Source: Paenibacillus xylanexedens (lineage in GTDB: Bacteria > Bacillota > Bacilli > Paenibacillales > Paenibacillaceae). From it: DNA of 64,000 bases. The notes beneath the pieces are model-generated. The model worked only from the letters and a program-made list of their open reading frames with translations. It ran no database searches and was not told the origin of the DNA. Position 1 is the stretch's first letter, and each line of letters opens with the position of its first letter. The translations under genes and the position numbers were made by a program. The stretch covers positions 62,001 through 126,000 of the forward strand of contig NZ_JAGIKV010000005.1 of assembly GCF_017874615.1 (NCBI RefSeq), in the 5' to 3' direction. Shown one piece after another: positions 25,911-34,714 of this stretch.

Positions 25911-27735
25911 ACCTGCCTCTTCCTCCATACACCAAACCGTTGTGCCTCCCATCGGAAGACCCGGACCAGCAGGCAGAGGACCTGTTCCCAAAGTCAGAGC
26001 CAAAAATGCTCGCCATGCCCTGATTCGGGTATGGTCGTATATGGGACGTCATCGCAAAGGAGTTATCGCTGCATTGGTGCTGACGGCTCTTGGAACACTG
26101 CTTAATCTGGCAGGACCTTACCTTCTCGGCCGCGCCGTTAACGAACATATCGTCCCCAAAGTAACAGCGGGTTTGCTGAAGGAATGTCTTCTTTTGCTGA
26201 GTGTGTATGTCTTTGGCTCGCTCCTGATGTGGGCTCAATCCTATGTCATGATTGGTGTCTCCCAACTGACCGTTAAGGATCTGCGACATGCATTGTTCTC
26301 CCGACTGCAAGAGTTGCCTATCCATTTTTTTGATAAAAATCAAAGCGGGGACCTGATGAGCCGGGCCACCAATGATATTGATAACGTATCTACAACGCTG
26401 AATCAAAGCGTAACCCAATTGATGTCTAGTGCCATCCTGCTCGTTGGTTCCTTATCGATCATGTTTGCACTCGATGTCCGGCTTACCCTGCTCAGTCTGG
26501 TGACTGTACCGTTGATTACCATCGCCACTCGCCTGATCGCGTCAAGAACACGTAAACACTTCACCGCCCAGCAGAAATTACTTGGTGAGCTGAACGGTTA
26601 TGCTCAAGAAACCATTGCTGGACAAAAAGTCGTAGCGGCTTATAACCGTCAGGATCAAGCACATCAACATTTTGAGAAATTGAACGAGAAACTGCGCACA
26701 TCCAGCACACAGGCCCAGACCGTTTCGGGTTTGGTTGGACCTACGATGAACGTGATGAACAATATCGGGTTTGCCATACTGGCTTCTGTAGGTGGATGGA
26801 TGGCTTATCATGAAATGACGTCCATTGGACTGATCGTCAGCTTTCTCGCTTACTCCCGCCAGATTGAGCGGCCACTCAACGATCTGGCCAATCAGTACAA
26901 TCTGATTCAGGCTGCAATCGCGGGTGCTGAACGAGTGTTCCACATCATGGATACGCCTGGCGAATACGTGGAGGAACAGAAGAAACAACTGGACCAGATT
27001 CAAGGCAAAGTGGTATTTGAAGACGTCTCCTTCGGGTATAGTGCGGAGCGAGACATTTTGAAGAAGGTCAGTTTTACTGCAAAACCTGGTGAGATGATTG
27101 CACTTGTTGGACCCACCGGCGCAGGCAAAACGACCATTATCAACCTGTTGCCCCGTTTCTACGAGATTACAGGCGGACGGATTACCATTGATGGATGTGA
27201 CATCTCGGAACTGGAGAAGGATCAACTCCGTCGACAACTCGGCATTGTACTTCAAGATGCCTACCTGTTCTCGGGTACCATTCGCGACAATCTCGCCTAC
27301 GGCAAGCCAGACGCAACGGATGAACAGATTAGGCAAGCGGCTGAGCTGGCGAATGCACATTCGTTCATCCGCAAACTGCCACAGGGTTACCATACCCCCA
27401 TCATTTCCGGGGGAAGCAACCTGAGTCAGGGACAACGACAACTGCTGACCATTGCCCGGGCAATTCTGGCTGATCCGGCCATTCTTATTCTGGATGAAGC
27501 AACGAGCAGCATTGATACGCGTACAGAGATGAAGATCCAGGAAGCGATGCGCACTTTAATGAAAGACCGCACCAGCTTTGTCATCGCCCACAGGCTGAGC
27601 ACGATTCGTGAAGCCGATCAGATTCTCGTCATTGATGATGGACAGATTGCTGAACGGGGCAGCCATGACGAGTTGATGCAGCAACAAGGATTTTACTATC
27701 AGTTACATCAGGGGCAGCTCAATAAGTCGAACTAA
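25903..27735 (+). CDS. Heterodimeric ABC exporter subunit with intact catalytic site (BmrD/YheH-like)
   Basis: A 610-residue partner half-transporter. A Pro/Arg-rich amino end (to ~45) precedes six membrane spans (about 50-345); the ATPase occupies ~370-605. Walker A is GPTGAGKTT, Walker B is LILDEAT with the catalytic Glu, but the signature is LSQGQ rather than LSGGQ. Together with its partner this gives one normal and one degenerate ATP site, exactly as in BmrCD-type heterodimers. The TTG at 25903 has AAGGAGG nine bases upstream; an ATG at 25894 abuts that site, and the long in-frame extension to 25774 is rejected because it overlaps the upstream gene. Confidence 0.9.
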   Translation: MVKPASSSIHQTVVPPIGRPGPAGRGPVPKVRAKNARHALIRVWSYMGRHRKGVIAALVLTALGTLLNLAGPYLLGRAVNEHIVPKVTAGLLKECLLLLSVYVFGSLLMWAQSYVMIGVSQLTVKDLRHALFSRLQELPIHFFDKNQSGDLMSRATNDIDNVSTTLNQSVTQLMSSAILLVGSLSIMFALDVRLTLLSLVTVPLITIATRLIASRTRKHFTAQQKLLGELNGYAQETIAGQKVVAAYNRQDQAHQHFEKLNEKLRTSSTQAQTVSGLVGPTMNVMNNIGFAILASVGGWMAYHEMTSIGLIVSFLAYSRQIERPLNDLANQYNLIQAAIAGAERVFHIMDTPGEYVEEQKKQLDQIQGKVVFEDVSFGYSAERDILKKVSFTAKPGEMIALVGPTGAGKTTIINLLPRFYEITGGRITIDGCDISELEKDQLRRQLGIVLQDAYLFSGTIRDNLAYGKPDATDEQIRQAAELANAHSFIRKLPQGYHTPIISGGSNLSQGQRQLLTIARAILADPAILILDEATSSIDTRTEMKIQEAMRTLMKDRTSFVIAHRLSTIREADQILVIDDGQIAERGSHDELMQQQGFYYQLHQGQLNKSN

Positions 27736-28412
27736 AGCGTGTCTGCAAAGCTACTGCATGCCGAAGCGAACCTTAGCGCGTACGGAGCAAGCGAATGCGC
27801 TGTACCCTGAATGTGTGAGGACATGTCCTTCGCGTGCGAACAAGTGATCAATACGCCACAAAAGCGGGATTTTCTCCTTTCCAAATGAAAAGTTCCACTC
27901 CGTGCCGGGCGGGCTTTGAGGAGATCGTCCAGCCCTCGGTTGGAGCAGAGCAAGAGCGTAAGCTAACGAATCTGAGGCGTCTTATTCATGCTTTTAAAGC
28001 TCCCTCAGAAATCTAAAGAACCTGAGACACGTTATATCCAAATAAACAGCCATTTTCAGCGTTTTTTCATGGGATGTTGGGAAATAACGTGCCTGAAGTT
28101 TCTTACAAATTAAAGTAAGGACCTGAAGGCCAAATAAGACGTCCTATGTTCCTTAGAAAATCGACTACCCATTCGTCAGGATCAACCGGCTTGAGCTTCA
28201 GACTTTTATACGCTGACCTCCATCATCATATCGCTTACTTGAATTTGCAGACACACTCTTATATAGCTAAAATGATCTGAACCGATGTGGATTCTACACA
28301 TTAGTTTAATCGAAATACTAAACGCCGCACGGGGTTCTTCAGGACCCATGCGGCGTTTTTATGTTTTTGTCTAATGACTATTTAATTGCTATCTCTGGGT
28401 CAGTTATATGAT
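27736..28412. other. Gene-free stretch after the exporter
   Basis: About 680 bases with no supportable gene. The middle part (about 28010-28110) contains phrases resembling the 311-bp repeat family (TCTAAAGAACCTGAGACACG against TCTAAAGAATCTCAGACACC), so it may be a diverged relative. A hairpin terminator closes the region at 28321-28360. Confidence 0.5.
28321..28360 (+). terminator. Rho-independent terminator
   Basis: ACGCCGCACGGG pairs with CCCATGCGGCGT (one mismatch) followed by TTTTT on the plus strand. It lies between convergent genes and should stop transcripts coming from the exporter operon. Confidence 0.75.
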
Positions 28413-29984
28413 TTACGTCTCCATTGGCAGATGAAGCGTGAAGGTGGAACCAACCCCCATTTCGCTATGGACGGTAATTTTACCATTGTGATCCTGAACG
28501 ATTTTCTGGCAGAGTGCAAGTCCAAGTCCCGTACCTTCTTCTTTGGTTGTATAAAATGGATTAAAGATGGTGGATAGCGAATTTTCCGGAATGCCGCTTC
28601 CTGTATCTGTAATTGAAATGAGTACTGCGTCTCCGTCCTGCAACAAATCCATATGGACCTCACCGGGGTCTGTCATTGCTTCAAAAGCGTTACGAATCAG
28701 ATTGATCAATACCTGCACAATTTTATCTCGATCCATGATGATCACAACTGGCTCATTAGTCATTTCAAGCGTAATTTGATGCCCTCGGGATGCCGCATCT
28801 GACTCGGTCAAAGACATCACTCGTTCAAGGCAGTGACCCAAATGTTCAGGCTTCATGTGATTGGCATGTGGTTTGGAAAACTGCAAAAATTCAGCTGTCA
28901 GATCGGTTACTCTCGTTACCTCACCCATAATCACTTCATACCATGGCGCGATATTAAACGCTTGTCCACGGGACAGCTGCAGGAATCCCCGAATTGCAGT
29001 AAGCGGGTTCCGAATTTCGTGAGCCATACCCGCGGCCAGTTCACCTACGGCCCTTAGTCTTTCGGAACGAAATACTTCTTCTTCATTTTTCAGCCATTTG
29101 CTGCGCTGTTGTTGAAGCAGCCTATCCTCGGCTACCGTCATAAAGTGCTGCAACGAATCCGACATTTCCGGGTACAGAGAGATACTGTAGCTTACCTGGA
29201 GTCCTTGAAGCTCAACAGCTAGCAGTGACGACACTCGTTCTTCCACATCCTGTATCTCCGGCAAAACGACCGCAAATCGGTCTCCTGCATATCGGGATAT
29301 GCCATAGGCCTCGGTGAAATGATTGCTGATCATCTGGCCTGTACCTGTGATTACCGTACACCAAGGATCTTCTGACTCTTTTTTAAAGCCGCTAAAGTTA
29401 TTGACGTTCAAAAGAACAAGCAAAAAAGACCGTTGCTCTTCTACTGTCTTATGTAACACCTCCATGTAACCTTCGTAATTCAACAGTCCGGTAAGCGGAT
29501 CATGCAGGGTCAGGAACCGATTTTTTTCCCGAAGCTTGCGCTTCTCGACCTCACTGTTGATTAAAGTATGGTACAAAAAAATGATAACAACCGAGGTTAA
29601 CAGGTCAAATAACGAAACCAGCAAAGCATATGTATCTACAGGCACATAAGAAAGCCGAATCAACGTATATTGCAGCATAAGCAGCAACGAAATCGGCAAG
29701 GTCTGCGCCAACCTTGGTTTGTCCTGGATCATTGAAATAATGAGCATATAATACAGCATGTTGCACCAGTTCAGTTCACTGAAATAGTGGAATATCCCGA
29801 GAAAAATCCACTGAAATTTTCGCAGCGCAGGATATCGTCTCTCCCCATAAATACTTGCTACCAATAATGTCGCCGAAAGTGACATTATTGCCATATGAGG
29901 GGTAAGCCTGAGAACATAAGAGGACAGAATGACAAGCAGACAACCTAGCGGGAATATCACCATTTTCATCGTGTAACTAAGCAA
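28413..29984 (-). CDS. Membrane sensor histidine kinase with degenerate GGDEF domain
   Basis: A 523-residue protein of unusual build. Residues 1-150 have about six membrane segments. About 165-300 form a GGDEF-like domain ('LTLHDPLTGLLNYEGYMEVL'), but its active-site motif reads YAGDRF instead of GGDEF, so it is probably not a cyclase. From ~310 follows a HisKA domain with 'MAHEIRNPLTAIRGFLQL' (phosphoryl-accepting His), and a HATPase with the N box 'NLIRNAFEAM', 'DTGSGIP' and 'GTGLGLALC'. The histidine-kinase part resembles sporulation kinases of the Kin group. No response regulator is adjacent. The TTG start at 29984 has AAAGGGGG upstream. Confidence 0.85.
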   Translation of the reverse strand: MLSYTMKMVIFPLGCLLVILSSYVLRLTPHMAIMSLSATLLVASIYGERRYPALRKFQWIFLGIFHYFSELNWCNMLYYMLIISMIQDKPRLAQTLPISLLLMLQYTLIRLSYVPVDTYALLVSLFDLLTSVVIIFLYHTLINSEVEKRKLREKNRFLTLHDPLTGLLNYEGYMEVLHKTVEEQRSFLLVLLNVNNFSGFKKESEDPWCTVITGTGQMISNHFTEAYGISRYAGDRFAVVLPEIQDVEERVSSLLAVELQGLQVSYSISLYPEMSDSLQHFMTVAEDRLLQQQRSKWLKNEEEVFRSERLRAVGELAAGMAHEIRNPLTAIRGFLQLSRGQAFNIAPWYEVIMGEVTRVTDLTAEFLQFSKPHANHMKPEHLGHCLERVMSLTESDAASRGHQITLEMTNEPVVIIMDRDKIVQVLINLIRNAFEAMTDPGEVHMDLLQDGDAVLISITDTGSGIPENSLSTIFNPFYTTKEEGTGLGLALCQKIVQDHNGKITVHSEMGVGSTFTLHLPMET

Positions 29985-30242
29985 ACAGCCTCGCCCCCTT
30001 TGACATAAAACTCACATCATACAACTTATGTACATGTATTATATCGATTATGATTAGCTGATGTTGTCGATTAGTGGAGGCTCGTCAAATTCGCACGAAT
30101 GTATAAATTATGAAGGCAATAGGACATATGATGTAATTGTAATCAACAAAAGTGAAACAATTCCTCTACGATGGTCATTATTATGTTACAATACATTAAT
30201 GGATTAATTTAGGATAAATTCTGGGTATATGGAGGATGTCAC

Positions 30243-30578
30243 ATGACAACACAACGAAAACCACTGGGCTTCGGAACGCTATCTCTGCTCGTACTGACGA
30301 TGGGTCTTGCCTTTAACTTTCCATGGGGCCAAGCAAATTTCATGATCAGTCATTACCTTTTTAACTTAATAAACATGCCTATTTATAGCAACGGAACTCA
30401 AGGACTTCACATTCCTTTTGTAGTAGCAGCCCTCTTCTGGATTCCAGCCTTCTTGATTGCCAAAAAATATCGTGCGCATTTCGGTACCAGTGTATCTTAT
30501 AACGTCGCCGGATTTATGTTGCTCTTGTGCATGATGGGGCCATTTATCCCCGTTATCGATTGGATGGTCAATGGTTAA
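30243..30578 (+). CDS. Small three-span membrane protein, unknown
   Basis: A 111-residue hydrophobic protein with three likely membrane segments (TLSLLVLTMGLAFNF; 'FVVAALFWIPAFLIA'; 'GFMLLLCMMGPFIPV'). No family motif was recognised. A good ribosome site (GGAGGATG) precedes the ATG and a clean terminator follows, so it is a single-gene unit. It is transcribed away from the neighbouring histidine kinase. Confidence 0.7.
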   Translation: MTTQRKPLGFGTLSLLVLTMGLAFNFPWGQANFMISHYLFNLINMPIYSNGTQGLHIPFVVAALFWIPAFLIAKKYRAHFGTSVSYNVAGFMLLLCMMGPFIPVIDWMVNG

Positions 30579-30585
30579 ACAATTA

Positions 30586-30624
30586 AAGCCAGCTCTCTAT
30601 ATCCCGAGGGCTGGCTTCTTTGCT
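30586..30624 (+). terminator. Rho-independent terminator
   Basis: AAGCCAGC pairs with GCTGGCTT, followed by a moderately T-rich stretch. It starts about eight bases after the small membrane-protein stop. Confidence 0.75.
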
Positions 30625-30667
30625 GCTTTTCCATATAAGATGAATGGAATTTTTACACCATAACGTA

Positions 30668-30826
30668 GAGTGCAGAACCAATCTGAAGAAGCGATAGCGT
30701 TCGCCTAAAGCTTTCTAGGAGAAAGCTACATCGGAAGCATACGCTTATCACCGGATTTTCCCCTATTAATATAGGGAATCAAGAAAATCAGGGGATAAGG
30801 GCGATCGGAAGATGGTACTGCACTCG
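30668..30826 (+). repeat. Structured dispersed repeat, copy A
   Basis: This segment aligns almost end to end with the reverse complement of 50772-50922. Shared blocks include GAGTGCAGAACC, ATCTGAAGAAGCGA, AGAAAGCTACATCGGAAGCAT, GGGGATAA and GCGATCGGAAGA. Both copies can fold AGCTTTCT/AGAAAGCT, and TCCCC... with ...GGGGATAA around a smaller CCCT/AGGG stem. It sits just past the 3' end of mglC. Confidence 0.75.
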
Positions 30827-30858
30827 GAGTACAACGGTGTAACCTTTTCACGTTAATC

Positions 30859-31878
30859 TTATTTTTTCGCCATATACTTACGGATATCAAAAGCCACCGC
30901 AGCAACAATGATCAATCCTTTGATAATCAACTGCCAGTATGGACTTACACCGATAAACGTCAGACCATAGTTAATAACCCCGAAGATCAGCACACCCGCC
31001 ATAACCCCAGGTACCGTTCCAATACCACCCGCCGTTGATACGCCACCTACAACACATGCGGCAATTGCATCCAGCTCATACATGTTACCGTAATTGTTTG
31101 TTGCTCCACCTGTGCGTGCTGCCTCAAGTACACCACCCAGACCATACAGTGCACCGGCAATGGCATACAGGGCAACCAGGTTGCGTGCCACATGAATCCC
31201 GGATACATGCGCCGCCTGAATGTTGCCACCGATCGCGTACATGTTTTTGCCGAGACGTGTTTTGTTAAAGATTACCCAGCAGACTAATGCCACCGCAATA
31301 GCAATGAGGACAATATACGGGATGGAATAACCCCCGCCCAGATCAATGTATCCAGAGCCAATGACGGTAAAATCGGGTCGCAATCCTCCGATCGGCTGTG
31401 ACTGGTTGGGTTCCGTATCAAAATAAATGGAGTTCAGTCCATACACGGCTACCATTGTACCCAGTGTTGCGATAAAAGGTGGCACATGTAATTTGGCGAC
31501 AATGAGTCCATTCACCAATCCCACGAATAGACCCGCTGTAATCCCGACAAGGATCGGCAGACCCACCCATAACTGGGGCAGATCGGGGAAGAAGCGGTTC
31601 GCATACTCGTCAATTTGCAGCATCGATGCCGATACAACAGCCGTCAGACCAACCACCCGTCCAGCAGACAGATCAACCCCGCCCGTGACGAGGATAAAGG
31701 CTGCACCGAGCGCAATAATGGCCCGTGTGGAGGACTGCTGTAAGATGTCCCGCAGTGTGGAGAAGGCAAGAAAATTCGGATCGGCAATAGCAATACCAAT
31801 GATGAGCAGGATCAGTACGATAAAGATGGCGCGTTGTGTTACATATTGTTTCACTTGATTGATCATCTGTGTGTTCAT
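30859..31878 (-). CDS. mglC: Galactose/methyl-galactoside ABC permease
   Basis: A 339-residue permease of the RbsC/MglC branch with about ten membrane spans. Typical phrases are 'AIIALGAAFILVTGGVDLSAGRVVGLTAV' and 'GLIVAKLHVPPFIATLGTMVAVYGLNSIYF', with 'VGGVSTAGGIGTVPGVMAGVLIFGVINYGL' near the end. Ribosome site AGGAGGG precedes the ATG. It is the third gene of mglBAC and forms the channel of a galactose-type importer; ribose or another hexose remains possible. Confidence 0.9.
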   Translation of the reverse strand: MNTQMINQVKQYVTQRAIFIVLILLIIGIAIADPNFLAFSTLRDILQQSSTRAIIALGAAFILVTGGVDLSAGRVVGLTAVVSASMLQIDEYANRFFPDLPQLWVGLPILVGITAGLFVGLVNGLIVAKLHVPPFIATLGTMVAVYGLNSIYFDTEPNQSQPIGGLRPDFTVIGSGYIDLGGGYSIPYIVLIAIAVALVCWVIFNKTRLGKNMYAIGGNIQAAHVSGIHVARNLVALYAIAGALYGLGGVLEAARTGGATNNYGNMYELDAIAACVVGGVSTAGGIGTVPGVMAGVLIFGVINYGLTFIGVSPYWQLIIKGLIIVAAVAFDIRKYMAKK

Positions 31879-31893
31879 CTGTTTCCCTCCTGA

Positions 31894-33399
31894 CTAAGCC
31901 ATCCGCTGCTGCGCGGCCAGCCTCATAATATCCTGCTCGGTCGCCTCGGCTCCGTCCACGATTCCGGTGAGACGCCCTTCGCTCATCACCATAATGCGAT
32001 CCGACATGCCCAGCAGTTCGGGCATCTCCGAGCTAATCATGATAATGCTTTTGCCCTGACGAGCCAGTTCCGTAATAATGGTGTAAATCTCGAACTTGGC
32101 CCCTACATCAATTCCACGTGTCGGTTCATCCAGCAGGAGTATCTCCGGGTCGGTCAATAACCAACGGGCCAGCAGAACCTTCTGTTGATTACCGCCAGAC
32201 AGGTTTCGAATCAGCGTGTTAACTGAAGGCGTTTTGGTTCTGAACTTCTGCGTCTGCTCACGTGCCTCTTCCCGGCCCTTTTTCTCGTCCAGCAAGCCCA
32301 CGCGATTTCGGTAGCGCCCCAGACTGGCAATGATCGTGTTCTCATACACCGACAACACAGGGAATATCCCTGTAACCCTTCTTTCTTCTGTGAGCAACGC
32401 AATGTTGTGACGCTTCGCTGATGCGGGGGAGTTAATCTTCACCTTACGCCCATGAATCGAAATCGTACCTGAAGCGAGTCCGCGCAGCCCAAACAAGGAC
32501 TCAATCAGTTCTGTCCGCTGTGCTCCAACCAGGCCGCCAATGCCAAGCACTTCACCTTTTCGCAGCTCAAAGGATACATCACAAAACGATTTGGACTGAT
32601 TCGATGTCAGACCCTCGGCTTTTAATATCACTTCACCGGGTACGTTCGTCCGTTCTGGGAAACGTTCGTCCAGATCACGGCCAACCATACGTGTAATGAT
32701 CAGATCTGTTGTTAGATCAGCAGCATCCCATGTCCCGACAACAAAGCCATCACGCATGATCGTCACTTCATCCGAGATCGTTAGGATCTCCTCCATCTTG
32801 TGTGAAATGTAGATAATAGATACGCCGCGACTGCTCAGTTCATTAATAATGGCGAAGAGTTGTTCCACTTCCCTGCCTGTCAGGGAAGAAGTTGGCTCAT
32901 CCATGACGATGACTTTGGATTGAAAAGAGACCGCCTTGGCGATTTCCATGGATTGAATCTTGGAGACAGACAGTGTTCCCGCCTGAGCCTTCGGATCAAT
33001 ATCCAGGTTCAAGTCCTTGAACAGGGCCAGCGTATCGGTATACATCCGTTTCTCGTCCACCAGTATTCCCCTCATCGGAAAACGACCCAGCCAGATATTC
33101 TCCATCACCGGACGATGCGGGACCGGATTCAGCTCCTGATGAATCATGGATATGCCTTGCTGAAGTGCCGCTTTGGAATTCGGAATATCCACATCCTTTC
33201 CTTCGATACGTATCGTTCCTTCATCCGGGCGATACATGCCGAATAGACATTTCATAAGTGTGGATTTCCCCGCTCCATTCTCTCCCATCAAGGCGTGAAC
33301 CGTACCCGGCTTCACTTTCAAAGTGACCTGACTTAGTGCCTGCACACCCGGAAATGCTTTGGAAACTCCATTCATCTCCAGCAGGTAAGGTGACTCCAT
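31894..33399 (-). CDS. mglA: Galactose/methyl-galactoside ABC transporter ATPase
   Basis: A 501-residue tandem ATPase of the MglA/RbsA type. The first half has Walker A GENGAGKST (near 37-45), signature 'LSVSKIQS' and Walker B 'VIVMDEPTSSL'. The second half has a non-canonical P-loop region, as usual in this family, signature 'LSGGNQQKVLLARWL' and 'LLLDEPTRGIDVGAKFEIY'. The ATG at 33399 has GGGAGG seven bases upstream, so the ten-residue upstream extension is left out. A hairpin between mglB and this gene would lower its expression relative to the binding protein. Confidence 0.92.
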   Translation of the reverse strand: MESPYLLEMNGVSKAFPGVQALSQVTLKVKPGTVHALMGENGAGKSTLMKCLFGMYRPDEGTIRIEGKDVDIPNSKAALQQGISMIHQELNPVPHRPVMENIWLGRFPMRGILVDEKRMYTDTLALFKDLNLDIDPKAQAGTLSVSKIQSMEIAKAVSFQSKVIVMDEPTSSLTGREVEQLFAIINELSSRGVSIIYISHKMEEILTISDEVTIMRDGFVVGTWDAADLTTDLIITRMVGRDLDERFPERTNVPGEVILKAEGLTSNQSKSFCDVSFELRKGEVLGIGGLVGAQRTELIESLFGLRGLASGTISIHGRKVKINSPASAKRHNIALLTEERRVTGIFPVLSVYENTIIASLGRYRNRVGLLDEKKGREEAREQTQKFRTKTPSVNTLIRNLSGGNQQKVLLARWLLTDPEILLLDEPTRGIDVGAKFEIYTIITELARQGKSIIMISSEMPELLGMSDRIMVMSEGRLTGIVDGAEATEQDIMRLAAQQRMA

Positions 33400-33427
33400 C
33401 TTGGTTCCTCCCTTCCATATGACCGGC

Positions 33428-33462
33428 AAAAAAAGGGACGCTACCCGAATGTCGGACGTCCC
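33428..33462 (-). terminator. Intercistronic terminator between mglB and mglA
   Basis: GGGACG (33435-33440) pairs with CGTCCC (33457-33462), extended by an inner CCGA/TCGG stem, followed by seven T's on the minus strand. Being inside an operon, it likely acts as a partial terminator giving excess binding protein. Confidence 0.75.
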
Positions 33463-33474
33463 TGTCTCGTACTG

Positions 33475-34536
33475 TTATTGGGCGTCGGCGATGTTGTCTT
33501 TTGTAATCTTTTTGTATGCAATCCAGACGTATTTACCATCTGTAATGTCGTATTTGGTATTTTCCTTCGTTGGTGTCTCACCTTTGGCAAGTACAGAAGC
33601 CAGTGCCACCGTGGCTGCACCCTGATTCTTGGCATCATTAAGCACCGTGCCCAGCATCGTGCCATCTTGTAGAGCTTGAATGGCTGGAGCCGTTGCATCC
33701 ACACCTACAACCGGCATCGATTTGCCATCCTTGAAGTATCCGGCTGCTTTCAATGCCTCAATGGCTCCAAGCGCCATGTCATCATTGTTTGCGAGAACAG
33801 CTTCGATCTTGTCACCATGGGAAGCCAGGAACGCCTGCATTTTCTCCTGACCTTTCACCCGATCCCACATCGCTGTGTCTTCCGCCAGTGCTTCCACTTC
33901 GATACCGGCATCCTGGATCGCCTGAACCGAATATTTGGTCCGAAGCTCTGCATCCTGGTGACCCGGTTCCCCTTTCAGCATGACGTATTGCAGTTTGCCA
34001 TCGCCGTTTTTGTCCGCTTCCGGATGTGCTTTCCAGTAATCCACAATCAACTGTCCGGAGATCGTACCAGACTCCTCTGCTTTCGCTCCTACGTAGTACA
34101 CTTTATCCCACTTGTTCATGTCTTCCGCCACTGGCTCACGGTTGAGGAATACCACTGGAATATTCGCTGCCTTAGCCTTGTCAATGATGACACCTGCCGC
34201 CGTGCGGTCTACCGGATTCACAGCCATTGCATTGTATTTCTTGGATACAAACAAATCGACTTTCTCATTCTGGGTCGGCTGTGCATTCTGGCTGTCCACG
34301 ATATCCAGAGTCGCAACGCCTTCGGCTGCTGTGTTCATCGCATTACGTACGCCCGTCATGAATGTATCATCGAATTTGTAGATGGCAACACCAATCTTGG
34401 GCGTTTCCGTACCGGCTGCTGTCTGGCCTCCTGTATCTGTTCCCGTACTTCCACCTGCGCTGTCTCCGCCGCTACTACACCCCGCCGCCACAACCATACA
34501 TGCCGTAATCAACAGCGTCATCCATGTTTTCTTCAT
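33475..34536 (-). CDS. mglB: Galactose/glucose-binding lipoprotein
   Basis: A 353-residue type-I periplasmic-binding protein. The signal peptide ends in a lipobox (VAAGC, Cys near residue 20), followed by a Gly/Ser/Thr-rich linker to about 45. The ligand part starts 'PKIGVAIYKFDDTFMTGVRNAM', with 'DLFVSKKYNAMAVNPVDRTAAG', 'VVFLNREPVAED' and 'EAVLANNDDMALGAIEALKAAG', the MglB phrases that contact hexose (Asn/Asp in NNDDMA). The ribosome site GGGGGAGG precedes the ATG. It is the first gene of mglBAC. A cre-like site and direct repeats lie upstream. Confidence 0.92.
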   Translation of the reverse strand: MKKTWMTLLITACMVVAAGCSSGGDSAGGSTGTDTGGQTAAGTETPKIGVAIYKFDDTFMTGVRNAMNTAAEGVATLDIVDSQNAQPTQNEKVDLFVSKKYNAMAVNPVDRTAAGVIIDKAKAANIPVVFLNREPVAEDMNKWDKVYYVGAKAEESGTISGQLIVDYWKAHPEADKNGDGKLQYVMLKGEPGHQDAELRTKYSVQAIQDAGIEVEALAEDTAMWDRVKGQEKMQAFLASHGDKIEAVLANNDDMALGAIEALKAAGYFKDGKSMPVVGVDATAPAIQALQDGTMLGTVLNDAKNQGAATVALASVLAKGETPTKENTKYDITDGKYVWIAYKKITKDNIADAQ

Positions 34537-34586
34537 ATCCTAATGACCTCCCCCAAGTTCATTCGGCTTCACCGATGTCTTTATTA

Positions 34587-34600
34587 TGAAAGGGTTTACA
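34587..34600 (-). promoter_or_regulatory. cre-like catabolite-repression site upstream of mglB
   Basis: The 14-mer TGAAAGGGTTTACA matches the CcpA cre consensus (TGWNANCGNTNWCA) at all fixed positions but one (G for C at position 7). It lies about 50 bases upstream of the mglB start. CcpA control of mglBAC is inferred. Confidence 0.55.
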
Positions 34601-34678
34601 TTAAATTCGAATACAATATCTTCACCTGTTCTATCGAAATCTTCCTCAAGTTAACAAACACCTTAATTTCTTCATTCA

Positions 34679-34714
34679 GCATTCGTTCCGGCATTCGTTC
34701 CAGCATTGGTTCAT
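34679..34714 (-). repeat. Three 12-bp direct repeats upstream of mglB
   Basis: GCATTCGTTCCG, GCATTCGTTCCA and the diverged GCATTGGTTCAT follow one another without a gap on the plus strand, the last touching the stop codon of the sensor-lipoprotein gene. Their position ~140-180 bases upstream of mglB and perfect 12-bp phase suggest a regulator-binding array, possibly for the AraC-type response regulator of the same locus. Confidence 0.45.
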
